Below are positions 1-11,968 of a stretch of DNA of 64,000 nucleotides, piece after piece. This DNA is from Rutstroemia sp. NJR-2017a BVV2 (Eukaryota > Ascomycota > Leotiomycetes > Helotiales > Rutstroemiaceae): the NCBI GenBank assembly GCA_002946415.1, contig NJPS01000004.1, forward strand, positions 625,001 to 689,000, read 5' to 3'. Each line of letters starts with the position of its first letter. Positions within the stretch are counted from its first letter, which is position 1. The translations under genes were made by a program, and so were the position numbers. The notes beneath the pieces were generated by a model. That model did no database searches, had not been told where the DNA came from, and saw only the letters and a program-made list of their open reading frames with translations.

Positions 1-132
1 GGTACGCCAGAGATGGCGACGACGTTCTTCCGGACGTCAATGATGGAGGTCGTTAGAATCGTAGCGCAGGATAGGTATGAGATTCCTGGGGTTTCAAGGT
101 TGGCCGTGGTGGAAGCTTTGCGCTTGCGTTGA
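1..132. other. Possible partial coding segment at left edge
   Basis: Both strands are open here, so the coding strand cannot be fixed. On the plus strand the frame starting at base 1 reads to a TGA at 130-132, which would be the last 43 residues of a protein ending in RLAVVEALRLR. On the minus strand a frame entering from about base 150 reads ATILTTSIIDVRKNVVAISG up to the edge, with many C-ending codons (gtc, atc, aac, gcc) typical of highly used fungal codons; it would be the start or an early exon of a leftward gene, but no in-frame ATG is near. I do not recognise either peptide. Confidence 0.25.
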
Positions 133-1051
133 TTTGGGGCTGTGTTGATATGAAGTGCAGAAGCCCCCTTGCACCCACAATGCCCGTCTTACACCTCGTT
201 CTAGGGTCGTTATTACTTCAGATATTCGTAAGACATGAGAGACGTGAGAAGCGAAAAGAATACTCGTGAAATGTTGTTTCTCCAAGTTGTAAAACGATTG
301 AAGTTTGAATAACTTGAGAGTCAAGGCGGCACAGAAATGTCCCCGCTAAATGATAAAACGATGGCCTGATATCCAAGGTGGGTACGCGTTTGATGTATGA
401 CGATACTATAAAAATAGAAGTCACGCCCGCTCACGCCCTTCCATTGTACTCAATTAAGGTTCTTTGGTAATTCGAAGTAAGGCTTTGATAATCAATCTCA
501 AGGGGCGTATAATTTGAGAAAGAAAAAAGTATTTTGAAAATTTCATTTCCTGACCAAATGATGATTCAAACCGTATCAGGTTCCACTCCTCCCCGGGTTA
601 AGGCAAATAGACACGGATCGCTCGCAAAGGGGGCAGAGCCGACATGCAGGCGACAAACATGATGCTGACTGTAGGATGGATTGTGTATTCGACATGCGAG
701 GTTCTTGGAGTTTGATACGGATCTACTCTGATTATTCACATCCTCATTTGCATGGGAGTTAAAATCCATTCCAAATAACTCTCGATAGGAACTTGATCCA
801 TGGTGGTTAAGCCTCCCCATTGAAGACAGTAAATGTCCTGGAAAATCCAATAAACATCGTATGCCTGAAGACGCCTAAATATGGTATTTTTTTTTCATAA
901 ACAAATAAGAACCCAAATCCCAGATTCGTCCACATACTTTGGAGAAGAAGAGAGTTTCCATGCCCCTGAACTGAATGCCATCATCATGTATGACTTTTGC
1001 TACTCATCAATCCCCTTCTCCTCAATGAATTTTTCGCGCGGAAGACTTAAA
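133..1051. other. Intergenic, no gene seen
   Basis: About 0.9 kb with only short unsupported open frames. It would hold the 3' flank of the Pab2-like gene to the right. I see no repeat or RNA gene. Confidence 0.6.
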
Positions 1052-1855
<804 letters not shown>

Positions 1856-2770
1856 GTTGTATATGTGTGTAGTACTGTGTATAATGCAGAATCTACTCTG
1901 CTAAGAAAAGAAGGAAAGATGAGGTAATGGAAGAATAATGGATTGGGAATCTGATGAGAATTTATATGTTAGCAAATTTCTTGAAAACAAATTGCAGTTT
2001 CAGATGATGCAGAGATCCTCAATTATAAATTCGCCATTAGAGTGAATATAAAATTTCAAATTTAGTTCTTTTCTATGTTGATGATTAAACCAACACGGCA
2101 GTTCTGGAAATGAGCAGGTAGATGGCTGTACGGGATATTGGAAGAATGGCATATAGTCAATGGCGAAGGGGCCAATTTAAGAGATGAAATACCTTTGATT
2201 GAGTCGTATGAAACAGAAAGAAAGGAAAAGATAGCAGGTTGTTATTGATGTTATTGTAATGTTGATTTCTGAACTTTCCACAAGGCTGTCACCGCGAGCC
2301 GCGTCTTCGACAGCTCGGTTAAATAAAGTTTGTCGGAGCTCTGGAGAAGCTTAATGCCAAGGCTCGGAAGCCAAGCCTTCTTCTCTCATGTCCGTTTTCC
2401 ATCTTCATTCACATTGCGTGGGACAGGATTGTTCTAACGAGTACAGTCAAACCGAAGCACAATCATCTGTTTTGATATACTTCATTTTGCTACCTCACTA
2501 ATAACCAGCAGCACACTAACAGTTGTATCAAAAGTTTATCTATCTGCAAGGGCAACGCAGCTTGTAGCTTCCAATTATGGATCCTTTACGATAAGAGCTG
2601 TGGGTGCCAGCCATATTTTGTTGCGCATGATCAACATCTGACGAGGACCACAAACCCAACTTCTACTCCCTGAGCTGTTTATTAGAACGGCGAGCGAAAA
2701 GGCACTGGGCTGGACTGTCCTGCATCTACCTGAATCACCAGCACGATAACCATCCCCTTCCGCGCAAAAG
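1856..2770. other. Divergent intergenic region between pab2 and proton channel
   Basis: Holds the upstream regions of two divergent genes. No clear TATA element, repeat or RNA gene seen. Confidence 0.6.
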
Positions 2771-3589
2771 ATGTCGCGACCGAGCACCTCATCCTCCAAC
2801 TCCTCGCAGCCTCTCCTTCAAGCCATTCCCCGTCCTATTTCGTCGCGCTCATCCTACCACCACATTCCGCACCATCCCCATTCCCTCAAGAACTACTATC
2901 GCATATCGCGGAACCGAGTGCGCTCCTTTCTCTCCTCGCGAACACAGCATTACATCGTTTTATTCCTCGTAGCTTGCGATCGTGAGTACCTCCATTAACT
3001 CTTCCATTGTGCCAGCTCCCGCTGATCAATCAAACTTGTCAACCAGTCCTCGGTATCTTCGCCGACCTAGCCATAAATCTCTACCAATGCGACACCAAGA
3101 ACAAAGACCCGAAATGGGACGACGTTCGCGAAGGTCTGAGCATCGCAGGGCTAGTATTTAGCAGCGCATTCATGCTCGAACTCCTCTTTAGCTTCTGGGC
3201 TTTTGGCTGGAGGTAGGCTATGATACTACTGGCCCTCTCCAAGCTAGCGCTAACTCCTCACTCATAGCTACTTTAACTCCGTCTTCCACACCTTCGACGC
3301 ACTAGTAATTTCCGCTTCCCTCATAATCGACATCCTTCTGCACGGCATCCTCGAAGAAGTCGCATCTCTCGTCATCATTCTCCGTCTATGGCGCTTCTTC
3401 AAAATCATAGAGGAGTTCAGTGTTGGGGCGCAGGAACAGATGGACGGATTGGAAGAGCGGATCGAACAATTAGAGGAGGAGAATCGGGAATTGAAGAGGG
3501 AATTGGGCGTTTGGAAGAACAAGAAGAAGGGTGGTGATGATGGAGTGGAGGATCTAGAAGGGGGAAGAAGGGGTGAAGAGGAGGTTTAA
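2771..3589 (+). CDS. Voltage-gated proton channel (Hv1 type)
   Basis: A stand-alone voltage-sensor protein that conducts protons through the membrane. Exons 2771-2981, 3047-3212 and 3268-3589 give 232 residues. Four membrane helices are visible: S1 (about 59-80, FLVACDLLGIFADLA, whose Asp70 lines up with the selectivity-filter aspartate of Hv1), S2 (about 100-124), S3 (HTFDALVISASLIIDI) and S4 (VIILRLWRFFKIIEE). There is no pore domain after S4; instead the chain runs into a heptad-like coiled coil (QMDGLEERIEQLEEENRELK) that in known Hv1 proteins makes the dimer. S4 carries R-x2-R-x2-K, so the third charge is lysine. The N-terminus is Ser/His-rich. The family assignment rests on S1 Asp, the S4 signature and the size; gating was not inferred. 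Confidence 0.85.
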
Positions 3590-4438
3590 TGTAATGTGTT
3601 GTTGTAATGAGGTGGGTGAAGAGTCCAAAGAAAGCGCCCAGGGGCAATAATGATGAAGTGTAGCAAAGGCGCGGCGATACCCTCTTTTAGACAGTCCTGT
3701 GTAGCATCCATGGTGTTTATACCTGATCTTTTGCTCACACAGTTATATACTAATTTTACGAACTCTCACATTTATCACTGTCCCATCCCATCAAGTCATC
3801 CCATCGCAGAACTGACGTTATTATCATTCATATATTTATTCCCCTATTCATCTTAACAACCATCCTCTCTATATACATACATACACAAATCTCATCTCGT
3901 AAATCCATACAGCCATAACACCCCTCCCAAACGAACAGAAGTCTAAAATAACTTAAACAACAGTAGAGAAGAGAATACGCAGAAAAGCAATAGATCCACC
4001 CACCCACCATCATAGCTATTCCTCATGCTTTTCATTTCTTTCTATCAAGTATATAAACTGTGAAGAAGACGAAGCAGAAGAAGCAAAAAACCCCCGCCAG
4101 CCACGCACGCATACATGCTTGCTCAAAATGCAATAACGGTAACAAGAAACGCTTCAGATAAAGTCCACCAGATCCAGATCCAAAAAGCACCCGAGCACGA
4201 GCAGAGACAAAAGATAACATACACCACACACCACAGAAGAAACAAGATATGCGAAAGAAAACCAAAAGGTGTTTTTTGTTGAATTGTGATTTGGTTTGAT
4301 TCAAAAAAGCCATGCTATGTGATGTGATGCGATGCGACGTGATAGAACGCAACGACCCTTCATCTAAAGATCTCCATCTCCAAAACGCAGTATTTCTTCT
4401 CTTCCCACCTCATTCCACGCCCTCCACAGCGCAATCAT
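3590..4438. other. Convergent 3' intergenic region
   Basis: A/T- and C-rich non-coding DNA between the 3' ends of the proton channel and the Ahc1-like gene. Nothing further seen. Confidence 0.6.
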
Positions 4439-6457
4439 CTACTTCCTCGGCCCTCTCTTCTCTTTCTTATTCGCGTTATTCCCGCCCTCTTTCACGGGAC
4501 TAACAAACGTAACATGTTTATTATCCTCCTTCTTCAGGCGCATATTGCCCTCACCTCCGCCACCGACACGGTTCCCCAGCACTGTGCGCGAAACCACTTT
4601 TTCACCTTCGCCGTCTTCCGCGATGTCGATTTCCGCGACATCGCTTCCTTCGTCTTCGTCTTCTGAGGGCACGCTCTCGGCGTTGTCGTCACTGTCGTTG
4701 TACTCCCCGTCATCGCTGACGAGACTGGGCGCGTTGTTGCTGGTGACGGTGTTGGGGCTGAGGTCGATGATCGAAGGGACGATTGGCATGCCCATGTCGA
4801 CGTCACCTTCGGAGTCGCGGTGTACGTCGATAGGTTCCAAGCGTCCGGACGGTCTGGTCTCAGGCGCAACGTTGTCGATGTTGAGTGGAGAGTATGATGG
4901 AAGAGAAGATATTTGGTTGAGTCCTCGCATGGCATTAGCTTGGTTGTGATCCATGCCTTTGCTTGATGTCGGCCGACCGAATGGTCCTGGAGACATTGTA
5001 GCGCGGGACGGCAAGCGCATGCCTGTGATTGGAGCGTCCGAAGCTCCGTCAAAACCACCAGGACGGCGCTGAAGTACGGGTGCATCTTGGACATTGGCAG
5101 GTTCACCATCCTCTGAGTCTTCTTCGTCAGACGATGAAACGCCATCCAGATCAACGTGGGCCTTTGCATCACCGACAATCTCCTGAAGATCGCCACCAAA
5201 CCCTTTGCTTCTCATAAACTCTGAAAGGTGAGGAGTAATGTTTGATGGCACGAAGCTTGACTTGGGACTCTGCGCCTTAGCTTTCTTCACGGATGGCTTT
5301 TGAGGCGACGAGGTTGCACTTGTGGGAATCGAAGTGACACCAGGTAGCTTGCCTTGTCGATAAAGGTTCAAAGACTCGTCAATATGTGACAGGAGAGTAG
5401 CATAAGATTCTCGGTCGGTCGGAGCACTTCTAATGAGAGGATGGACGTGACCGGTTGCTACACTGGGGCTCTTCTCTTCACCAACAGTCGTACCGACATC
5501 ATCAGCTTCGATTGGTTGTCCACTCGTCACAGCAGCTTCTTCGTGGCTCTTGAATTCACGGCGATGCGCAATGCGACAATGATTGATAAAACCTTGAGTA
5601 CTGGAAAAGTTCTCGCGTTGACAGTCGAGGCAAACAAGTTTGACCGTTTGACCGTCACTACGCTTGAGAATACAAGGCCCGCTGTTGCCTTTGGGCTGAC
5701 CATATCCACTTGAGAGAGCATGAAGCTTCTGGCCAGCAGACCCGCGATGCGTTCTTGCCTTGGTTGCGAAACTGCTTCCATCGGCGATACTATTTCTAGT
5801 CGCTCTACCTTCGGGCACAGTCTTGCCAGCACGCGGCGCTTCCATACCTTTATGCGACACGAAGTGTTCGCCGTCAAACGACTCATCTGGGATCAGCCAT
5901 CTTGCGTGATGTCGCGAGTATGGGCCCTCCGTCAGACCATATGGTGGCGCCCATTTTGGAACACTGTCGCCTGTCCAGACTGCTGGACCGGTGCCATTAC
6001 TGACATTTGACATAGACACAGGAGAGCTTTTCGTACCAGGGAACGGAATTAAATGAACGCGCCGTAACTGCTCGAGCGCAATCTGAGCCTTGGCCAGTTC
6101 TTGTTCGATGAGGCGCAATTCGTTGTGCTTCATTAAGATCTCAAGACTGAACTGTGTCTCAATAGTCTCCCTCACGAGATCGGAATCCAGAATCTTTCCT
6201 TTATTGTCCGGCGCATCCATATCATCTCCGTCTAACAAAGGTAATAAGCCTTCCATGACGTCGCGCTTCCTTCGTTTGAGAGTTTGAGTTGCGGAACCAT
6301 TCAAGGCCGGCATATTCGGACTGCTACTTCTCTTTCGCTTCGTCGGACTCGTACACTCGTAGATCGAACCGTTGACGTCCGCCATCTTGAGGTCTTCTCC
6401 ATTTACCACCTTGTCGCAACCCCTGGATTCAGAGATCCAAGACGGCAGGCGAAACAT
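4439..6457 (-). CDS. Ahc1-like C2H2 zinc finger protein (ADA acetyltransferase complex)
   Basis: Intronless frame of 672 residues. It resembles fungal homologues of Ahc1, a subunit of the yeast ADA histone acetyltransferase complex. Evidence is a single C2H2 finger at residues 276-298 (C-x2-C, then H-x4-H: CLDC, NHCRIAH) and an upstream conserved-looking block around 133-195 containing HLIPFPGTKSSP, WAPPYGLTEGPY and HHARWLIP. A basic nuclear-signal-like run (KRRKR) lies near residue 61. The C-terminal half is low complexity, with acidic stretches (SSDEEDSEDGE, DEDEGSDVAE). The start is uncertain: the ATG at 6455-6457 gives the longest frame, but a second in-frame ATG at 6385 (MADVNGSIYE) looks more like a natural N-terminus. 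The gene is preceded by a very long strand-asymmetric upstream region. Confidence 0.75.
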   Translation of the reverse strand: MFRLPSWISESRGCDKVVNGEDLKMADVNGSIYECTSPTKRKRSSSPNMPALNGSATQTLKRRKRDVMEGLLPLLDGDDMDAPDNKGKILDSDLVRETIETQFSLEILMKHNELRLIEQELAKAQIALEQLRRVHLIPFPGTKSSPVSMSNVSNGTGPAVWTGDSVPKWAPPYGLTEGPYSRHHARWLIPDESFDGEHFVSHKGMEAPRAGKTVPEGRATRNSIADGSSFATKARTHRGSAGQKLHALSSGYGQPKGNSGPCILKRSDGQTVKLVCLDCQRENFSSTQGFINHCRIAHRREFKSHEEAAVTSGQPIEADDVGTTVGEEKSPSVATGHVHPLIRSAPTDRESYATLLSHIDESLNLYRQGKLPGVTSIPTSATSSPQKPSVKKAKAQSPKSSFVPSNITPHLSEFMRSKGFGGDLQEIVGDAKAHVDLDGVSSSDEEDSEDGEPANVQDAPVLQRRPGGFDGASDAPITGMRLPSRATMSPGPFGRPTSSKGMDHNQANAMRGLNQISSLPSYSPLNIDNVAPETRPSGRLEPIDVHRDSEGDVDMGMPIVPSIIDLSPNTVTSNNAPSLVSDDGEYNDSDDNAESVPSEDEDEGSDVAEIDIAEDGEGEKVVSRTVLGNRVGGGGEGNMRLKKEDNKHVTFVSPVKEGGNNANKKEKRGPRK

Positions 6458-9400
6458 TCGAATGCAGTGGGATGTCGAGTTATGATTGTGTGAAAGTGCG
6501 CGCAGGCACCGATGGTATTAGAAGGGAGCTGACGCGCCCGTGGTTGCCGTACAACTGCGCTGAGGATTGTGGTTGACCTATATTAATTCACCTCGAGACC
6601 TGATGTTTTTTGCTGATCGATAAGAGCCTCCCTAATAAAAGTCGCCCCAACAAATCTATAAAAAGCGCGCCGAGTGATTTGTACAGAGAGAGGAAAAGGA
6701 TTACAAATGATAATTTGGGTAATGAGAATGGTGAAAGGATTGCGAAAGAATGGAAATTATGCCGTTGTTTTGGCTTTGTCGTAATTGTGTTGTATTGTGT
6801 TGTCGTGTAGAGTAAAGTAGTTGGGTGGATTGATTGACATGCGAGGTGATGGGGAAATGGGTTGGCGGAAGGCGGTGGTGAATGAGGTGATGCGACGGTG
6901 AAATAAAACAAAGCGTGGAATAATGTGATGGGATGGGGGTGGGTGGTCCGTTTATTTTGGTAGGAGTGGGAGTGGGCGAGGGCGAGGTGAGGGCGAGTGC
7001 GAGTATGAGCGTGGGTGGGAGTAAGGTTTGACGTACGCCGTGGATACCAGAACAGAACAAGACTAGGCAGTAATAGAGTATGATATGGTAGTCTGGTACT
7101 CGTATACGATATTACGGTAAACTGGAGGTCCGTAACCGGGCAGACACTCGGTAGCTGTTTGCAGGCTGGCGTGAGATGAACCAAAAGCAAGGCTGTGAGA
7201 AGGAAGTGTGTGGTTGTGTGGTTGTGTGGCGTGGTGTGGTGTGGTGTGTAAGGAGAGAAAGAGGAGTTGAGGAGGAGGTGAGAGGCGAATATTGTTGGTA
7301 CAGTAGCAACGCAACTGCTTTCGTTTCCTTCGTTTTTGTTGGGTAAGGTTAAGGGCCGGGGCTTGGTTACGGTATGATGTGGTGGAAAGAGAGCGGTAAA
7401 GCGTAAATTGAAATCGAAGCCGAATGGCGGATAGGCTTGTGTTATTACAAATAACGACGTGGACGACGGATAGTTATGGAAAGTATAAGTATATTGAAGT
7501 AAAGCAGTGGGCGGTGGTCGTTCAGAGTACAGTTCAGAGCAGAGTACAATATGGTACAAGGAGTTATGAGATGAGAGTGAATTATGATGGGGTGGTGGAT
7601 GGAGGAGGAGGTGGAGGCTTCCAGATTCCGAGCTTCAAATTCAGAGTAGGAACGATAATGATAAGGTGAATCCCTCGGCCGATGATGATATTTTGTAGTT
7701 GCAAAGTCGTTGTTGGATCGTGCTTGTCAGTGATGAGTGTACGCTGAAAGTTGGAACCCGGGGGGTTGTGATTCGGTGGTTGTTGCGCAGAATGATGGAT
7801 CCCCTTCTCTTGTGCCGCTGTCTTTCTGCTCTCTGCCCTCTGCCCTCTGCGACCTGTGTGTGTTTCCTTTTTCCTTCTTTACCACATAAACTGCGACCTC
7901 CGTACCCACCAACCAGAAGATATGCACAGCACCCCACTGCACCCGTAATAATTAGATTAAGCGTCTGTTTCTGCAGCCTTCAGGCATATTTTTATGCAAG
8001 TTACATGGATCGGCAGGTTGAATGCCCTTCAATTGGACTACCCGAGTTCCTAAAAGTGGGCAGCCTCTTACTTTACTGAGAAAGTATGGATTTCTTGATT
8101 TGGCTTGGAATCATCTTCAAATAGCACGAGCTGATACGTGATTGGACAAGAAGATAAGTGACCTTTGCTCTTCCGAAACTCCCACACAGAGCTAAGCCAA
8201 CTGAGGTCATTATCTTGCTGTTGGTAATATTCCTTCTTCCTTCTCCCTTCTTTACTTCCATCGCTCTTTCGCATGCACGATATGGACGAGACCCGCTAGA
8301 CGTGGAGATATGCCAATACCCATGCTTTCGCATGAATTCCTGAAGTAGATCATACCAGGGGTGAGAGAGGACAAGATGAGATGAGCAAGAGGAAACACAT
8401 GTGAATGGATGTGGATTATAAAAGTGAATGTGAATGCGACAATTCGGGGGTCAGTATCCGTTGCTGTGCACTTTATTGGGTACGTACATCAGTCAAGACT
8501 TACTTGTACCTTGTGAACTGACTCATAAGTCATGTTGGTGTCATTGTTCTCGACCATTCGCTAACTTAAATGCCAAGGGTCTCCTCACTTGAGGAAGGCT
8601 GCCCCAGAAAGTACCTAGTTTAGAGCAACCTCATCGGGGACCCGTGCGTCGAGATCGTCAAAGATCCAGAAGATAAAGGCACAGCAGCAAGAACAGAAGG
8701 GCGCGTGAATGTGAGTGGTCTTTTCTTGCTCTATACGTCGCCTGTCGCAGTGGTCTGAGACGATATAACCACAGTCTGCTGTATTGCTCGCTTTCATTAA
8801 TGTAATAATGACACAAGGCAAGAAAAGGCGTCGTGGAGGCTCCAGTTAAACGGCCGGAATCTGAGACTCTTTGGGGCACTTACCCTTGTTCGGCCGTCCG
8901 GGTATGCATCGACTTCAAGCATGGCGGGAGGCTGCGTATCTCTGTCCCATAGGATGGGATTACCCAAGACTACCGGGCAAAACGGTCCTAGCATTAGTTT
9001 CATGCTTGAGCTTCATTCCGGAGACGGCCAGCACTTTGCTGCGTTCACATCGTAATTCTTTTTAGCTGCTGGAATTGACGTAGAGTGTGCTCGAGGCTGT
9101 GGCCATGAAACCACAAGAATCGATGAGACAATGCCACGATAGCCCCCACTCACTTGAGTACAGGATACTTGAGAGAGAAAAGCTTAACCTGTGCTTATCA
9201 GGCTACTAAGATGCATGAAGACCACACTAATTTATCGACTTCATTTATCAAAACGTACTCGGTGTGGAATATTGTCTAGAGCCAATTGAGATACAATCGA
9301 GTCGGCACATCCGCGCAATAGCAAGAACTCATTCCCCAGCCTTGCAGCACTTGCGCCCGTCGGACAAGATAGCAAGGCTGGCAGAAGTTGAAGGAGAAAA

Positions 9401-9809
9401 CGGCAAAATATTAGGAAATTTTCGTTATCAACAATAAGAAGCAATGGTGTTTTAGGTGTCCCTCTCTTCAGTAGTTTCTGAATAGCAATAATTATAAAAT
9501 CAATGCTATGGCTAACTTATACTGGAGGTAGTATTTCGTTTGGCCGGTGCTTAAGCTCCGATGTCCGTTACCAAAAAATTATTCCTAGGCAGGCAGGCTC
9601 GATGCTGCAACTAAACTTCAACTTCAACATGAAGTTTCAAAATCTTTTATGAGCGTTCAATTGGGCAAATTAACACATCCAGTTGTCTCATGTGGATGCC
9701 CCATTTGCTCTAAGTTCACCTGTTCCTTCTGGGCCTTACACTGCCATCTGCACCATTCGATCGTACATTTCGGTTGAGGCGTTAGTTAGCACGCCTCGAG
9801 CACTGCACA
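6458..9809. other. 3.3 kb intergenic region with pyrimidine-rich leader
   Basis: The part from about 6.6 to 7.6 kb is strongly strand-asymmetric: rich in G, A and T on the plus strand (repeated gtgtggttgtgtgg and ggtgtggtgtg words near 7.2 kb), thus C/T/A-rich on the minus strand. It probably is the long 5' leader and promoter of the Ahc1-like gene. The remaining 2 kb holds only short open frames without motifs. Confidence 0.5.
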
Positions 9810-10675
9810 ATGACGAGAGGGAAGGCAAGAGCACGCGGAGGAGCTGCTGGACACGCTTTCCGAGAGAACCAGAAGCGCAAGCGTGAAGAACCTCAACATT
9901 CCGCCAACAATAGCTTTCCGGGCACGTTTCAAGACCAGCCAGCAAAGAAAGCGAAAAATACGATTCCTCACCACCCCTCGAACAGACAAGATCCAGCACC
10001 GCTTCCAACCACCCAGAATGAAGCTGCAGCTGAGCCCACTTCCCAGAGGGAATCTGCAGGGACTCCAGCAGGCGTTGCAGATCCACCAACTGATCTTTCC
10101 TCCACGCACCAAGTCACCACTATGAATATCATCTCATCATCACATATACAGAAGAAAGTCACACGCATCCTCGATACTCTCTCAACCTTCTCGTTCTCCG
10201 ATCCAAAGCTTCATGTCATTCTCCTACAAGCAAAGGCACCTGTCGCCTGCAAATTGATCACAATTGCTGAGATAGCCAAGAGGGAGCTTGCGAAGAATGG
10301 AGCTAAATGGTTTCAATACAATGTGGTCGGTACTATTCTGGTTGAGCGTCCTCCTGAGCCATTCAAAGCAGACACAGCTGGAGCATTGAACAGTGCAAAT
10401 GAAGATGAGAACACCACGGAGGTTGAAGTTGATGCAGATGAGGATGAGGATGATGATGAGGAGACCACAGCTTTTGAGAAGATGAGAACCCCATTCGAAA
10501 GAGCTATCGAAGGACGGCCCAAGATCAGGGGTGTTGCTACATTGGCCCTATACTTGTCTCGTGTGCGGATTGATAGCCTCAAGAAGACCTATGGGTGAGT
10601 AGGATTAGACTGTTTCTGCCGCATTTGGTCGCTGCTGATGATGACTTTAGAGAACAAACAAATGCATCTACCTAA
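9810..10675 (+). CDS. Alba-domain nucleic-acid-binding protein
   Basis: Member of the Alba superfamily, which includes archaeal chromatin proteins and the RNase P/MRP subunits Rpp20/Rpp25. Exon 1 is 9810-10594; a 56-base intron (GTGAGT to TTTAG) leads to exon 2, 10651-10675, replacing an early TGA inside the donor site by the ending EQTNAST; total 269 residues. The N-terminal about 100 residues are basic and disordered (RKREE, KKAK). The Alba core starts near residue 106 (NIISSSHIQKKVTRILDTLS) and continues through LLQAKAPVACKLITIAEIAK and AKWFQYNVVGTILVERP. A run of D and E (DADEDEDDDEE) interrupts the core before KIRGVATLALYLSR. Role in RNase P, chromatin or mRNA binding cannot be told apart. 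Confidence 0.8.
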
Positions 10676-11024
10676 AAGCAAATGCTCGGTCATTTTGATA
10701 TAACGGAGATACTTAAGGACTCGGCGTTTTGGGAGGAATATAATTTACAATTTTAGATCTATCAAAGAGATACCCAGTGCTTGCTTCATATGGGTCGGTG
10801 TATCAGCTAGATACACAGAGACGCGCAGAACAACGCAAAAATACATATACTAACCAGGCTTTGCAATTGCTTTACGCGAGCAGCCAAATGTACAAATTCT
10901 CCAACTCCTTGCTTTGACTCTGTCGGGAAACATTGATGGCCCTTGCGAGAGAACCATAGATTGCCAATTTCCCCTTCACCTTCCTCCTCCTACTCCCAGA
11001 TCCTAGTCCTGCAAACTTGAGCGC
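10676..11024. other. Short convergent intergenic region
   Basis: 350 bases between the 3' ends of the Alba gene and VTC1. Nothing notable seen. Confidence 0.6.
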
Positions 11025-11484
11025 TCACTGCTTACCAGAGTGTTTGCCTCCGTTGTAATTGACTCTTAAAGCGAAGTTGACAATAACGGCAAGAAGTAGA
11101 ATAATGGCGAGAACTGAAGGACCAATGCGATCATCGAAGCCTGCCTGACCCCTGGTTCTGATGCTGCGAGCCCTCCAATGATAAGTCCACAGCGCATAGA
11201 GCATAGTGACCATCGAAACACCGGTGAAGATGCATGCTGAAGTAAAGGCGGGTTTATCGCCGAAGTTCAACATGCCAACGGCGAGCGCGCCGAGGATGAT
11301 GGTGAAGTTCAACCAGCTGAGGAAGGTTCGCTCGTTGGCGAAGTAAACTTTGGGCTCAATTCGAGTTGGGAGAGCAATGCGCTTCCCTGGGAATTGTCAG
11401 TTGGCGGAAGACAGGCGGTGCGGAATGCAGAGCAGTAAAGAATAGCTTACCGGGGGAGGTTTCCAAGAGGGGTCGGGAAGACAT
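11025..11484 (-). CDS. VTC1: Vacuolar transporter chaperone subunit Vtc1
   Basis: Small membrane subunit of the vacuolar transporter chaperone complex, which makes polyphosphate from ATP and moves it into the vacuole lumen. Exons 11451-11484 and 11025-11386 on the minus strand give 131 residues. The protein is a bare DUF202 unit: a basic N-terminus with [20 protein letters not shown], the family motif [10 protein letters not shown] at the head of the first helix, and three membrane segments (about 36-55, 65-85 and 103-122). No SPX or polymerase domain is present, which fits Vtc1 rather than Vtc2-4. The 64-base intron after codon 11 is supported because it joins [10 protein letters not shown] to GKRIALP in frame. 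It shares a 484-base divergent promoter with the dynein light chain gene. Confidence 0.93.
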
Positions 11485-11968
11485 GGTCGTGTGAGGTATG
11501 ACGATATGGCTTCAGAGGTCTTGGATTGTACGGAAGAACGAGTCGCGGATACTGATTAACGGGCGTAACAATGACTGGATTTGGATTCGAGATTGAGTAA
11601 GATTCCGTGGTTGATGGGTTTAGAGATGTATGTCGAAAATTTAATTGCTTGCTTTTATGTGAGGTAATAGATTACTTGAAATAATAGCTGGGAAGCTGGG
11701 AAGCTCCATTATGCGCGAAGTTATGCCTGACACGTTTCCGAGGGAACTGCTTTATTGGTCAATGCTGAATCAAATGCCGTGGACCAATCATCTTGGCCGA
11801 TCAGGTTTATTGTTGATTGACCGCACGTGAGTTTGCCTGCATCAACATTTCAAGGGTAACTGCTGCCGTCAAGCTCTCTTCAACAACGCACACAGACATT
11901 TGGCAGCGTCGAGCTTCATTAACACACGACCATATCGCAATTCAGTACAATCCAAACACAAGACAAAT
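11485..11968. promoter_or_regulatory. Divergent promoter region with two CCAAT boxes
   Basis: Lies between the starts of VTC1 (-) and the Tctex light chain (+). A CCAAT at 11784-11788 and an inverted one (ATTGG) at 11754-11758 sit near its centre. CCAAT is the core of the fungal CBC/HAP binding site; its use here is inferred. Confidence 0.4.

Noticed and set aside
566..850. 94-codon open frame on the minus strand
   Set aside because: No motif, no splice partners and no codon bias; could not be supported as a gene.
4534..5199. 221-codon open frame on the minus strand inside the Ahc1-like gene
   Set aside because: Out-of-frame shadow of the real coding sequence.
6588..7559. 323-codon open frame on the minus strand
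   Set aside because: Composition is T, H, P, S and L-rich as expected from G-poor, C/T-rich DNA. It has no domain pattern and overlaps the likely leader of the Ahc1-like gene.
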